A stretch of 21,339 bases of DNA. Source: a virus. The stretch covers positions 1 through 21,339 of IMG/VR virus record IMGVR_UViG_3300009164_003561. One strand, given 5' to 3'. Made by a program: the position numbers and the translations under genes. The stretch's first letter is position 1; every line of letters begins with the position of its first letter. The notes beneath the pieces are model-generated. The model saw nothing but the letters and a program-made list of their open reading frames with translations, made no database searches and was not told where the DNA came from. Shown here in pieces: positions 13,852 through 20,917 of this stretch.

Positions 13852-13884
13852 TATAATTACAGAATGTTTAAACTAACTAGTTTA
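13852..13884 (+). promoter_or_regulatory. -10 element and downstream dyad of the DUF4214 gene
   Basis: TATAAT (13852-13857) is a perfect -10. Just after the predicted start, TAAACTA-AC-TAGTTTA (13869-13884) forms a second dyad that may be an operator or a 5' hairpin. AAAGGA precedes the ATG at 13911. Confidence 0.5.
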
Positions 13885-13910
13885 TAAATCATATTATTAA
13901 AGGAAAAATT

Positions 13911-14810
13911 ATGACAACAACAATTACAATCAAAGACAAAGCAGTAAATGCTACATACCAAAATGTCACAGGCTTGACGGGTGGCTCTGGTGATGGTGCC
14001 GCATTTGATGTTACAAAAACCAACGGAGTTTATTCTGTTGTATTAGATTCATTGGCAGCCAGCGCAGGCCGAGGCTATGTTGCTGGGGACACTATCACAC
14101 TTGCTGGTACGGCGTTAGGTGGCACAACAGCTAACAACCTAATCGTTACTGTAGCTACAGTTGGTACACTGGGTAAAATTGCTACATTCGGTGTAGTGGG
14201 CACAGGCCGCATCGGTGATGGTACTGTTGACGTTGTTGTAGATGTTACAGGCACCACAGGTGTTGATACTTATGCAATGGGTGGCGCAAGCACAGAATAT
14301 ACTGTTACTAAAACTGCCGACAACGTAAAGTTAGCAAGTACGTTAGTTAGTAACATGGAATTCAACCTTGCTAACCACGAGCGTGTTGTATTCACTGACA
14401 AAGCCGTTGCTTATGATGCCGCAGGTCGTGCAGGTGATGTATACGCATTGTTGGCAGCCGCACTAGGTACAGCTGATGTTACCAAAGCCTACACCGGTAT
14501 TGGTATTAGTCTTGCTGACGCAGGTTGGACAAACAAGCAATTGGCACAGGCATTGTTGGCCACAGACACTTACAAAACAGACGCAGGTGGTATCAGTGAT
14601 GAAACATTTATCAAGCATGTTTACAAAAATGTCTACGGCGCTGATGCTACACTAACACAGGTCACAGACTACACAGCATGGATGACTAATAGCAAGTTGA
14701 GTCAAGCTGATGTACTAGTTGCTGCCAGTGAATTGGCAGCATTTGAAACAACAATTGGCCTAGTTGGTTTGGCCACCACTGGTATTGAATACACTCCGGT
14801 TACTGTATAA
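13911..14810 (+). CDS. Chimeric surface-type protein: phage Gly-rich module plus DUF4214
   Basis: This 299-residue acidic, Cys-free, Thr/Ala/Gly-rich protein has no N-terminal signal peptide. Residues 15-90 (GGSGDGAAFDVTKTNG, GRGYVAGDTITLAG, GGTTANN) have the pattern of a beta module common in phage fibres and virion proteins. Residues 130-175 lead into ERVVFTDKAVAYD and AGDVYALLAAALG. The C-terminal part FIKHVYKNVYGAD...LSQADVLVAASELAAFE fits DUF4214, found in type I-secreted RTX/S-layer-type proteins. It would be a virion decoration or an exported adhesin. It has its own promoter and terminator, a monocistronic cassette between two identical terminators. Confidence 0.75.
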   Translation: MTTTITIKDKAVNATYQNVTGLTGGSGDGAAFDVTKTNGVYSVVLDSLAASAGRGYVAGDTITLAGTALGGTTANNLIVTVATVGTLGKIATFGVVGTGRIGDGTVDVVVDVTGTTGVDTYAMGGASTEYTVTKTADNVKLASTLVSNMEFNLANHERVVFTDKAVAYDAAGRAGDVYALLAAALGTADVTKAYTGIGISLADAGWTNKQLAQALLATDTYKTDAGGISDETFIKHVYKNVYGADATLTQVTDYTAWMTNSKLSQADVLVAASELAAFETTIGLVGLATTGIEYTPVTV

Positions 14811-14828
14811 CAGTTACAAAAAGTATTA

Positions 14829-14855
14829 TAAACCCGCTTCGGCGGGTTTTCTTTT
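14829..14855 (+). terminator. Intrinsic terminator, copy 2
   Basis: Identical to the ahpCD terminator: AAACCCGC / GCGGGTTT stem, TTCG loop, T-rich tail. It ends the DUF4214 gene and lies just ahead of the desaturase ATG. Confidence 0.9.
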
Positions 14856-14862
14856 GACTATA

Positions 14863-15594
14863 ATGTCTTATGATAAGTACAGTATGACTATATTTCTGTA
14901 CATTTTGATCGTAACACATATTACTATTATTTCGGTGACCCTATTTTTACACAGGGGTCAAGCACATCGGGGATTTGTATTTCATCCCTTGTTAGAGCAT
15001 TTTATGAGGTTCTGGTTGTGGTTAACCACAGGCATGATTACCAAGCAATGGGTGGCAATACACCGCAAACATCACAGATTCAGTGATCAAGAAGGTGACC
15101 CACACAGTCCCGTGGTCTACGGCATAAAAAATATATTTCTACGTGGAGTATATTACTATTATCTTGCAGCCAAAGACACCAGCATATTATTCAGCTATGG
15201 CAAAGGCACACCCAACGACTGGATAGAACGCAGACTCTACACTCCCTATAACAAGTATGGCATATTACTGATGTTGTTGATTGATGTCGTATTATTTGGC
15301 TGGCTGGGATTTGTTGTCTGGGGCATACAAATGATATGGATCCCATTCTGGGCCGCAGGTGTTGTCAATGGTATTGGCCACTGGTGGGGATACCGCAATG
15401 GCGAAACCAAGGACAACAGTAAAAACATCAGTCCCTGGGGTATTGTAATTGGCGGCGAAGAACTACACAATAACCATCACTTAAATCCAGCAAGTCCAAA
15501 GTTGAGTAAATATTGGTTTGAATTTGACATAGGATGGATGTGGTTTTGTGTATTTAAATTTTTTGGCCTTGCTAAATTAAGATCTGCTGATTAA
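14863..15594 (+). CDS. Membrane fatty-acid desaturase
   Basis: This 243-residue di-iron membrane desaturase belongs to the acyl-CoA/acyl-lipid delta-9 type. Histidine boxes: HRGQAH (30-35), HRKHH (67-71) and HNNHH (202-206), plus NGIGHWWGYRN (169-179). Hydrophobic segments lie at about 9-29, 46-60, 130-150 and 153-170. It would introduce double bonds into membrane lipids and alter envelope fluidity. The length is at the short end of the family but the boxes are complete. The ATG at 14863 is used; M8 (14884) is an alternative, and no strong Shine-Dalgarno sequence is seen. A longer reading from 14764 would run through the terminator and is rejected. Confidence 0.88.
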   Translation: MSYDKYSMTIFLYILIVTHITIISVTLFLHRGQAHRGFVFHPLLEHFMRFWLWLTTGMITKQWVAIHRKHHRFSDQEGDPHSPVVYGIKNIFLRGVYYYYLAAKDTSILFSYGKGTPNDWIERRLYTPYNKYGILLMLLIDVVLFGWLGFVVWGIQMIWIPFWAAGVVNGIGHWWGYRNGETKDNSKNISPWGIVIGGEELHNNHHLNPASPKLSKYWFEFDIGWMWFCVFKFFGLAKLRSAD

Positions 15595-15749
15595 TACGGA
15601 TTGGGAATATCAAAAGTCCATTTCTCAAAACTTTCTGTCTGTACTCCCCTATAATTACTTACGGGGTTTTAACATTGATTAGTGTATACTGTACGTGGGT
15701 AGTGGTCATGACAATACATATTAAATATAATTACATTGAAAGATTAATT
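15595..15749 (+). promoter_or_regulatory. Intergenic region with possible promoter
   Basis: A weak CCCC/GGGG hairpin (about 15645-15667) could end the desaturase transcript. TATAAT (15726-15731) with TGGTCA (15703-15708) 17 nt upstream could serve the SGNH gene. Neither is strong. Confidence 0.35.
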
Positions 15750-16145
15750 ATGTTAGAATGTTTGGTAATTGGTGACAGTATAGCTGTGGGGACTCAAATG
15801 TTCCGACCAGAATGTGTGTTAGTAGGCAAAGGTGGTATCAATACCTGGCAGTTTAATAAAAACTATGCCAAGAAGATAGAGCCTGCTAATACAGTTATCA
15901 TTAGCCTTGGCTCAAATGACCATGATGGAGTAAACAGTTTTAAAGAACTGTTGGCCATGCGCCAGCAAGTTGAAGGCAAACAGGTATATTGGATACTACC
16001 TGCTATTAAACCACACATACAGGATATGGTGCAGATCATTGCAAGAAACTTTGGTGACACGGTACTACCTATCACTAAGTTACAGCCCGACAAGGTACAC
16101 CCGACATGGGCGGGTTATAAAGATCTTGCAAATAATACAAAGTAA
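15750..16145 (+). CDS. Small SGNH/GDSL-type hydrolase
   Basis: This 131-residue protein has the GDSL hydrolase blocks: LVIGDSIAVG with the nucleophile S10 (block I), GKGGINTWQF with the oxyanion Gly (block II), ISLGSNDHDG with N56 (block III) and DKVHPTWAGYKDLA with D114 and H117 (block V). Family members are esterases, often O-acetylesterases acting on polysaccharides or peptidoglycan. It has no signal peptide and is smaller than most bacterial members, as expected for a minimal phage version. The ATG at 15750 is chosen because block I begins at once; a longer reading from 15675 adds a non-conserved leader. Confidence 0.82.
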   Translation: MLECLVIGDSIAVGTQMFRPECVLVGKGGINTWQFNKNYAKKIEPANTVIISLGSNDHDGVNSFKELLAMRQQVEGKQVYWILPAIKPHIQDMVQIIARNFGDTVLPITKLQPDKVHPTWAGYKDLANNTK

Positions 16146-16151
16146 CGATCA

Positions 16152-17000
16152 ATGTACAGAGAAACTTTTATAATATCATTTCCTCCTGGTAGTTCTGGAA
16201 AATTCTTAGCCAACATCATTTGGGATATGCATCAAGATTTACCAGCCGCTTCTACCCAAACTATGTTTAATTCTTGGCACGGAAACGCTAATTTTTATTA
16301 TACCACCAACGAACTGGCACATTATAAGTACAGTGAAATAAATTATAAAACTATCAAATGGCGACCATATGGAATAGATAATGACCCAAAGCATAACCCC
16401 GCCAACATAGGTTTATTTTATACACATACCTTTCCAATAATCGATGACATACAGAATAACAGTATGTTAGATGATACAAAATTTATCCTAATAAGCCCCT
16501 GTTATAATTCTTTACTTGAAATAATTGGCAACGCAACATATAAAAATGAGATACAAATTTATCTTGGCGGCAACGTTAATTTTGGTAACATAGGACACGA
16601 CTGGTTATACCGTAATTATGTAGAAGAATTTGGCTACGTGCATGAAAAAGACTTTAAGAATATACTACAAACTGACAAAGATGGGATACAGGTCTTAATA
16701 AAAAACATATACGATTACACTTTAGATACTATGCAACAGGGGCAAGACATACCTCCTCACCGACTTAGTTTTTTAAATTGTAATATACCTGAACAAATTA
16801 AAGACAGAACATTGGTCATTGATTACTTAGATCTATTTCAGAAAACAAATACAGGATATCTTGCACTTGATCAGCTAGAAAAATTTATCAATAAAAAAGC
16901 CAGCGATCAAATAAAATTTAGATATGAAGAATACGTAAACGGTAGAACACAGTTCATAAAAGACTATCTGTATAATCTAGTACCCTTGCTTTTAGAATGA
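16152..17000 (+). CDS. P-loop, sulfotransferase-like protein
   Basis: This 282-residue protein opens with FIISFPPGSSGKFLANII, a strand-loop-helix like the 5'-phosphosulfate (PAPS) loop of sulfotransferases or a Walker-A variant. The C-terminal third (RTLVIDYLDLF, then LEKFINKKASDQIKFRYEEYVNGRTQFI) resembles the 3' part of sulfotransferase folds. No membrane segments are seen. The sulfotransferase assignment is tentative; a kinase-like P-loop protein is the alternative. It sits 6 nt after the SGNH hydrolase, so both may act on a surface glycan. Its end carries the -35 box of the next promoter. Confidence 0.5.
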   Translation: MYRETFIISFPPGSSGKFLANIIWDMHQDLPAASTQTMFNSWHGNANFYYTTNELAHYKYSEINYKTIKWRPYGIDNDPKHNPANIGLFYTHTFPIIDDIQNNSMLDDTKFILISPCYNSLLEIIGNATYKNEIQIYLGGNVNFGNIGHDWLYRNYVEEFGYVHEKDFKNILQTDKDGIQVLIKNIYDYTLDTMQQGQDIPPHRLSFLNCNIPEQIKDRTLVIDYLDLFQKTNTGYLALDQLEKFINKKASDQIKFRYEEYVNGRTQFIKDYLYNLVPLLLE

Positions 17001-17014
17001 GAATACTATATAAT
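16986..17014 (+). promoter_or_regulatory. Sigma70-type promoter
   Basis: TTGCTT (16986-16991) and TATAAT (17009-17014) are spaced 17 nt apart. Downstream, two copies of the self-complementary TGTACA (17017-17022 and 17033-17038) lie 16 nt apart in the leader and may be regulatory. Confidence 0.5.
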
Positions 17015-17061
17015 AGTGTACAGACAATAGTTTGTACATTACACACATAGAGAGAAATATT

Positions 17062-17292
17062 ATGAGCACAAATGGCTACGAAATTCGTCTTGAACTACTC
17101 AAGATGGCAAAAGAAATGCTAGAGCAAGACTGGCATGCACAGCGTGATGCTGTTATGACTGATTATCATACTAAAGCATCGAGGGATGAAAATTTTATTC
17201 CTGCACCTCCAACCTTTAAATCTTTTCCTACAGAGGAAGAGATTATTAAGAAGGCCAAAGTGTTAAACGAGTTTGTTGCCCAAAAGGCATAA
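17062..17292 (+). CDS. Small conserved phage protein, 76 aa
   Basis: This helical, charged protein starts MSTNGYEIRLELLKMAKEML and ends with FPTEEEIIKKAKVLNEFVAQ. I recall this two-part pattern (N-terminal EIRL...MAK helix and C-terminal FPTEEEII.KA..LN) from small hypothetical proteins of cyanophages and related T4-like phages; the function is unknown. The ATG at 17062 is preferred over the in-frame TTG at 17032, which lies in the leader. It has its own promoter and a strong terminator, so it is a single-gene unit. Confidence 0.78.
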   Translation: MSTNGYEIRLELLKMAKEMLEQDWHAQRDAVMTDYHTKASRDENFIPAPPTFKSFPTEEEIIKKAKVLNEFVAQKA

Positions 17293-17300
17293 CATAACTA

Positions 17301-17327
17301 AAAAGCCCGAGTTACTCGGGCTTTTTT
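17301..17327 (+). terminator. Intrinsic terminator
   Basis: AAAAGCCCGAG / CTCGGGCTTTT stem with a TTA loop and a T-tract, directly followed by a late-promoter-like GATAAATA. Confidence 0.9.
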
Positions 17328-17335
17328 GATAAATA
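17328..17335 (+). promoter_or_regulatory. Late promoter with leader
   Basis: GATAAATA sits 22 nt before the ATG at 17358; AAAGGAG lies in between, so this late transcript would carry a normal ribosome binding site. Confidence 0.5.
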
Positions 17336-17357
17336 AACAAACAAAAGGAGATCCATT

Positions 17358-17567
17358 ATGGCATTAGTTGTAAAAAACAAAGACACAAACGAGAATGTAA
17401 TCACAGTAGAGGAATGGTTAGCAACAGCCAACAATCCTGATTATACAGAAGCGTGGTCTGTGGGAAGCAAAGTAACAGATGGCACATGTATTCTAAATTT
17501 TGATCATATGTGGAATGCATATATGGCAGCAGTTAACGGAGTAATGGTAGAAGAACCTGTTATTTAA
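17358..17567 (+). CDS. Small hypothetical protein, 69 aa
   Basis: This acidic, single-domain protein (MALVVKNKDTNENVITVEEW... ending GVMVEEPVI) has the look of a small alpha/beta fold and contains no Lys/Arg-rich stretch or Cys pair. I do not recognise it. AAAGGAG upstream supports the start. It lies between two strong terminators and has a late-promoter-like element, so it is probably an independently expressed late gene. Confidence 0.68.
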   Translation: MALVVKNKDTNENVITVEEWLATANNPDYTEAWSVGSKVTDGTCILNFDHMWNAYMAAVNGVMVEEPVI

Positions 17568-17585
17568 TTGGTAAAATTAACTACT

Positions 17586-17623
17586 AAAACGGTAAGATGC
17601 ACTATTGCTCTTACCGTTTTTTT
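17586..17623 (+). terminator. Intrinsic terminator with embedded -35 box
   Basis: AAAACGGTAAG (17586-17596) pairs with CTTACCGTTTT (17610-17620), followed by T's. The inner part GCA/TGC extends the hairpin. TTGCTC of the next promoter lies at 17605-17610 within it. Confidence 0.85.
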
Positions 17624-17633
17624 ATTGTATAAT
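17605..17633 (+). promoter_or_regulatory. Sigma70-type promoter overlapping a terminator
   Basis: TTGCTC (17605-17610) and TATAAT (17628-17633) are spaced 17 nt apart, like the TTGCTT promoter at 16986. It drives the HTH gene at 17689. Confidence 0.55.
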
Positions 17634-17688
17634 AGTCACACGTTGTTAAAATTAACAGCGACGAGTTAATATTTAAAGGAAACTTAAA

Positions 17689-17952
17689 ATGAGCGTTACT
17701 ACTACAAAATCAGGCAAATTGCTAACAGCTTTGCAAGCTGGTGAGAAGTTGACTTCTGCACAAATCGCCGCACGTTTCGGTATCAAGAACCCACGTGCAA
17801 CTGTAAGCGATCTCCGCTTCCAGGGCTATGCAATTTATGCTAACCAGCATAAAGATACTAAGGGTCGTGAGACTACAAAGTATCGCTTGGGCAACCCAAG
17901 CCGTCGCATCGTAGCCGCCGGCTACCGCGCCATGGCACTTGGTATCGTTTAA
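17689..17952 (+). CDS. Small winged-helix-like DNA-binding protein
   Basis: This basic 87-residue protein has a helix-turn-helix in residues 21-48 (LTSAQIAARFGIKNPRATVSDLRFQGYAIY), then a short wing-like hairpin (ANQHKDTKGRETTKYRLG) and a C-terminal helix (RRIVAAGYRAMALG). This matches small regulators I recall from cyanophages and pelagiphages. AAAGGAAAC gives a good ribosome binding site. Codon use (CGC, GGC, GCC near the end) is slightly more GC-rich than in neighbours. It could be the regulator acting on the dyads elsewhere in this window, but nothing proves it. Confidence 0.75.
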   Translation: MSVTTTKSGKLLTALQAGEKLTSAQIAARFGIKNPRATVSDLRFQGYAIYANQHKDTKGRETTKYRLGNPSRRIVAAGYRAMALGIV

Positions 17953-17974
17953 ACTTTAGTTTAGACAGCTAAGT

Positions 17975-18001
17975 AAAAGGGTACGCAATGTACCCTTTTT
18001 T
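17975..18001 (+). terminator. Intrinsic terminator
   Basis: AAAAGGGTAC / GTACCC stem with GCAAT loop and six T's, ending the HTH gene. Confidence 0.9.
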
Positions 18002-18013
18002 CATGAGTGCAGT

Positions 18014-18538
18014 ATGGATATTAAACAGGTAATAAGAACAGTAGACGACTTCCCCAAGCCAGGGGTCAAATTTCTTGACGTCACAAGTATTTTAGAAGAT
18101 ACAAGCGCATTTAGAAAAACAATAAATTGGTTAGTCAAACAAAGTGCAAGACATAATACAGACTGTATTGTTGCCATAGACGCACGTGGTTTTATCTGGG
18201 GTTCTGCCCTGGCATCGGAAATACAAGTGCCATTATTTCTAGCACGTAAACCAGGTAAACTTCCTGGCAATGTTGTAACCAAAGAATACGACACTGAATA
18301 TAGTACGGCAAGTTTAAGTATGCTCAAAGACAGCGACATACATGGCAACGTAATGATAGTTGATGATATTCTTGCCACCGGAGGAACATTAAATGCTGTG
18401 GGATCTATGTTAACTGAGCATTGGGATATAGAACCTAATAAACAAACCCATTGTGTAATTGCCAATTTAGATTTCTTACCGGGAAAAAAACGGCTGACAA
18501 CAGCGGGCTATAAACTAGAGTACATGGTGGAATATTAA
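18014..18538 (+). CDS. apt: Adenine phosphoribosyltransferase-like protein
   Basis: This 174-residue type I phosphoribosyltransferase is close to bacterial Apt (adenine + PRPP to AMP). Apt hallmarks: DDFPKPGVKFLDVTSIL (11-27), IDARGFIWGSALA (55-67), ARKPGKLPG (77-85), and the PRPP loop VDDILATGGTLNA (116-128), where both acidic residues are kept. In this role it would salvage adenine released from host nucleic acid. The gene overlaps its paralogue by TAATG. There is no obvious promoter between the terminator at 17975 and the ATG; the start is weakly supported by a GAG upstream. Confidence 0.9.
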   Translation: MDIKQVIRTVDDFPKPGVKFLDVTSILEDTSAFRKTINWLVKQSARHNTDCIVAIDARGFIWGSALASEIQVPLFLARKPGKLPGNVVTKEYDTEYSTASLSMLKDSDIHGNVMIVDDILATGGTLNAVGSMLTEHWDIEPNKQTHCVIANLDFLPGKKRLTTAGYKLEYMVEY

Positions 18539-19068
18539 TGAACATAGATCCATTAGTAAAAGTTGTTTATGACTTTCCTTATAAAGGAAAAATCACCATG
18601 GATATGTCTCCACTGTACACGACACCCGAAGCATTTAATTTTTGTGTAAGTTGGTTGACAGAATTGGTGAAGTCAAATAACATAGAACATATAGTTGCCA
18701 TAGAAACACGTGGTTTTTTGGCGTCTGCCGCAGTGGCCTATGAAACAAAACTACCATTACACCTTGCACGTAAGACTATATTAATGCCCGGCGAATTTGT
18801 AACCAAAAAATTTACCCAAAGAGACAAACCCTATGTATTATCTTTGTCAAAGACGATGCCTATATCCGGCAATGTAATGATATTTGATGATATCGTGGCA
18901 TCTGGCGCAACACTTAACGCAGTGGGAGAAATGTTAACCGAGCATTGGAATATAGCACCAAAAAATCAACTACATACGGCATTGGTATATTCAGTGGCGT
19001 CACAGGGAGAACAAATGCTGTTGGATGCTGGTTATATGATGTCTTATCTAGCTAAGATTAATTGTTAA
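18538..19068 (+). CDS. Divergent Apt paralogue
   Basis: This 176-residue protein aligns with the preceding Apt from end to end almost without gaps; for example GNVMIFDDIVASGATLNAVG (111-130) lies at the same positions as GNVMIVDDILATGGTLNAVG, and both continue with MLTEHW. Adenine-site signatures are altered: FPKPG has become FPYKG, ARKPGKLPG has become ARKTILMPG, and the PRPP loop reads ASGAT. It may have a different substrate or be a regulatory subunit forming a hetero-oligomer with its neighbour. It is translationally coupled to apt (TAATG) and converges with the minus-strand radical SAM gene, their 3' ends overlapping by 11 nt. Confidence 0.85.
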   Translation: MNIDPLVKVVYDFPYKGKITMDMSPLYTTPEAFNFCVSWLTELVKSNNIEHIVAIETRGFLASAAVAYETKLPLHLARKTILMPGEFVTKKFTQRDKPYVLSLSKTMPISGNVMIFDDIVASGATLNAVGEMLTEHWNIAPKNQLHTALVYSVASQGEQMLLDAGYMMSYLAKINC

Positions 19069-19945
19069 CTCTAATCCTAGTACGATCACTTTCGTGCATA
19101 CACTGGAACATGGGGCAAGCGAAACTGGTATCAGGTGCTTGCCAGTCATTTTTAAATACATTACCTAGGTCCCTGCCACCGCAATCGCTGGCACTGGCAA
19201 ATCCCTTGGCACCAATATATAGATAATCAACACCGGCAAAACATTGCTTACCAGTGTAAACCCATTCTGGATCTTTAATTATTGACGGGTCTACCCAGTT
19301 TGGATCAGGTAATGATGGATCTGCAATTGGTATTGGTGGCTCAACATAATCTTCTGGCCTACCCATTATTAAATTGACATCACGCATACTATAACCATGC
19401 CACCAGTCGCCTTTTCTAGCATCATTGTATAATATTAGATCGTAGGCTTCTACACCAGCGTCTAATAATTCCTGAATATAAGTTCTGCCCTCTAATATTT
19501 TACCTGGCATTAGTGGAACAACTACGCTTAGGCGCTTGCCTTCATCTTTGCAAAAGTCTATGGCAAAATTTAGAACACTGGGATTCTGCCAACTGTGTTG
19601 TGTAAACTTTATATGGTCGAACATGTCCTTGATGGCCATTATATCAAACCATGTCTCACCACCACTGGTGTCTAGTCTAACATAGTTTGGTTTACTTCTG
19701 ATAGCGTTTAATAAAATACCCAAACCTGGAAACTGTAATGGCTCACCGCCACCAAGTTTCCAATGTATGGATTCTGCATTTTTATATCTAGAATCCTGAA
19801 GTTTTCTAACTACAGATAGGTATTCTTCTATGTTTCTACTTGCAGTGTTACCGCTGTATTTTGTTGGGCAATAACTACAGCCCATTGTACAATTGTCATT
19901 GAGTTGCCAATGAACTTCTGCTTTATTAATCAAATGAACCACCAT
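19058..19945 (-). CDS. Radical SAM protein with SPASM-like C-terminus
   Basis: This 295-residue protein has the cluster motif C19-TMG-C23-SY-C26 and the SAM motif GGGEP (65-69). The C-terminal region C235...C255-GGR-DLGNVF...C277-PMFQ-C282 resembles a SPASM or twitch auxiliary-cluster domain, which in known enzymes handles peptide or protein substrates. The insert PEDYVEPPIPIADPSLPDPNW (197-217) is proline-rich and unusual. The start overlaps the end of the fibre gene by 20 nt with no Shine-Dalgarno sequence, implying translation by coupling to the fibre message. The 3' end overlaps the convergent phosphoribosyltransferase gene. Confidence 0.85.
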   Translation of the reverse strand: MVVHLINKAEVHWQLNDNCTMGCSYCPTKYSGNTASRNIEEYLSVVRKLQDSRYKNAESIHWKLGGGEPLQFPGLGILLNAIRSKPNYVRLDTSGGETWFDIMAIKDMFDHIKFTQHSWQNPSVLNFAIDFCKDEGKRLSVVVPLMPGKILEGRTYIQELLDAGVEAYDLILYNDARKGDWWHGYSMRDVNLIMGRPEDYVEPPIPIADPSLPDPNWVDPSIIKDPEWVYTGKQCFAGVDYLYIGAKGFASASDCGGRDLGNVFKNDWQAPDTSFACPMFQCMHESDRTRIRVNN

Positions 19946-20777
19946 CTAAACTTGCATCAGCCAGTACCGCAGTAACACTAGCACCAGGTACCCAGTTTGA
20001 TCCGTCCCACACCAGTGCTTCGCCTACTACGGGTATTCTGGTTGTTGTGTCAACGTCAGACAAGGAATTTATATTTGCAACAGGCGCAGTATAACTGATA
20101 ATACCCTGTTCACTGTCATAACTCAAAGAACCAGTTACGCTGATTGCGTCCCTTGCACGGGCATCTGTATAATATAAATTGGAACCTTCATTTAAATTTG
20201 TAGTTGATTTGGTAGCAAGACGGTTATCAAAACGTGCGTCGGTGTAATATAAATTTGTGCCTTCTGCTAAGTTACTTGTTAATTTGGTGGCTAAACTTGC
20301 ATCAAAATCGCTGTTAGCACGAGCACTTGTGTAATATAATCTAGATCCCTCTGGTACATCGTCTGTTGAACTTACAGCAACACTGTTGGTTGCATTGTCC
20401 ACATACTCTTTGGTAGCGGCACCCATGGCCACTACTGGACTGTTGTTTAATATCAATGTACCAGTTAATGTACCACCGGAGAGATCAAGTTTATTTGATA
20501 ATTGACTAATTACAGCATTACCAAAATTTGCATCATCATTAATCGCTTGTGCTATTTCATTTAATGTATCCAATAATTCAGGTGCACCACCAACCAGGTC
20601 GGATATCTTAGTATCAACGTAACCTTTTGTGGCTCCATCCCAGGGTTCGACAGGCAGGGCAATGCCGACAATTTTGTTGAACTCACCACTTGGGCGCAAT
20701 CGCGTAGTGCTTGTCCCTAATTGAAATGTAATGTCTTCTGTGGAATTGGTTGCTTTAGAACGTATATAGGTACTCAT
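19926..20777 (-). CDS. Fibre-like virion protein with YYTDAR repeats
   Basis: This 283-residue phage tail-fibre/appendage-type protein starts MSTYIRSKATNSTEDITFQLGTS and has GATKGYVD (48-55) and GAATKEYVD (119-127), repeats typical of fibres. It also has LSGGTLTGTLIL (99-110) and three copies of EG[ST][NR]LYYT[DS]AR (143-153, 172-182, 197-207), each followed by a short helix. The C-terminus has the WDGSNWVPG motif seen in marine phage fibres. A perfect late promoter TATAAATA lies 18 nt upstream, with AGGATG as ribosome binding site. It ends inside the radical SAM gene start. Confidence 0.85.
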   Translation of the reverse strand: MSTYIRSKATNSTEDITFQLGTSTTRLRPSGEFNKIVGIALPVEPWDGATKGYVDTKISDLVGGAPELLDTLNEIAQAINDDANFGNAVISQLSNKLDLSGGTLTGTLILNNSPVVAMGAATKEYVDNATNSVAVSSTDDVPEGSRLYYTSARANSDFDASLATKLTSNLAEGTNLYYTDARFDNRLATKSTTNLNEGSNLYYTDARARDAISVTGSLSYDSEQGIISYTAPVANINSLSDVDTTTRIPVVGEALVWDGSNWVPGASVTAVLADASLDGGSFD

Positions 20778-20795
20778 TTTTTCATCCTGTTGTGA

Positions 20796-20803
20796 TATTT
20801 ATA
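20796..20803 (-). promoter_or_regulatory. T4-type late promoter
   Basis: TATAAATA on the minus strand matches the late consensus exactly and precedes the fibre gene by 18 nt, leaving a short leader with AGGATG. Confidence 0.75.
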
Positions 20804-20820
20804 TAAATTTTACTATACGG

Positions 20821-20848
20821 TTGACAAATTCTGCGTTTAATGTATAAT
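20821..20848 (+). promoter_or_regulatory. Sigma70 promoter
   Basis: TTGACA (20821-20826) and TATAAT (20843-20848), both exact, with a 16-nt spacer and TG directly before the -10. It points to the membrane protein gene at 20923, divergent from the fibre late promoter. Confidence 0.7.
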
Positions 20849-20909
20849 GTTAAATAGAAAAGTGTATGTTTAATCAGTACTTTCTACGGATACCATATGA
20901 GCCGTATCC

Positions 20910-20917
20910 TATAAATA
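20910..20917 (+). promoter_or_regulatory. T4-type late promoter, leaderless geometry
   Basis: Exact TATAAATA ends 5 nt before the ATG at 20923. A 6-bp dyad GGATAC...GTATCC (20888-20909) abuts it on the 5' side. Confidence 0.65.

Noticed and set aside
14764-14862. Longer start for the desaturase
   Set aside because: It would translate the terminator at 14829-14855 and the end of the DUF4214 gene.
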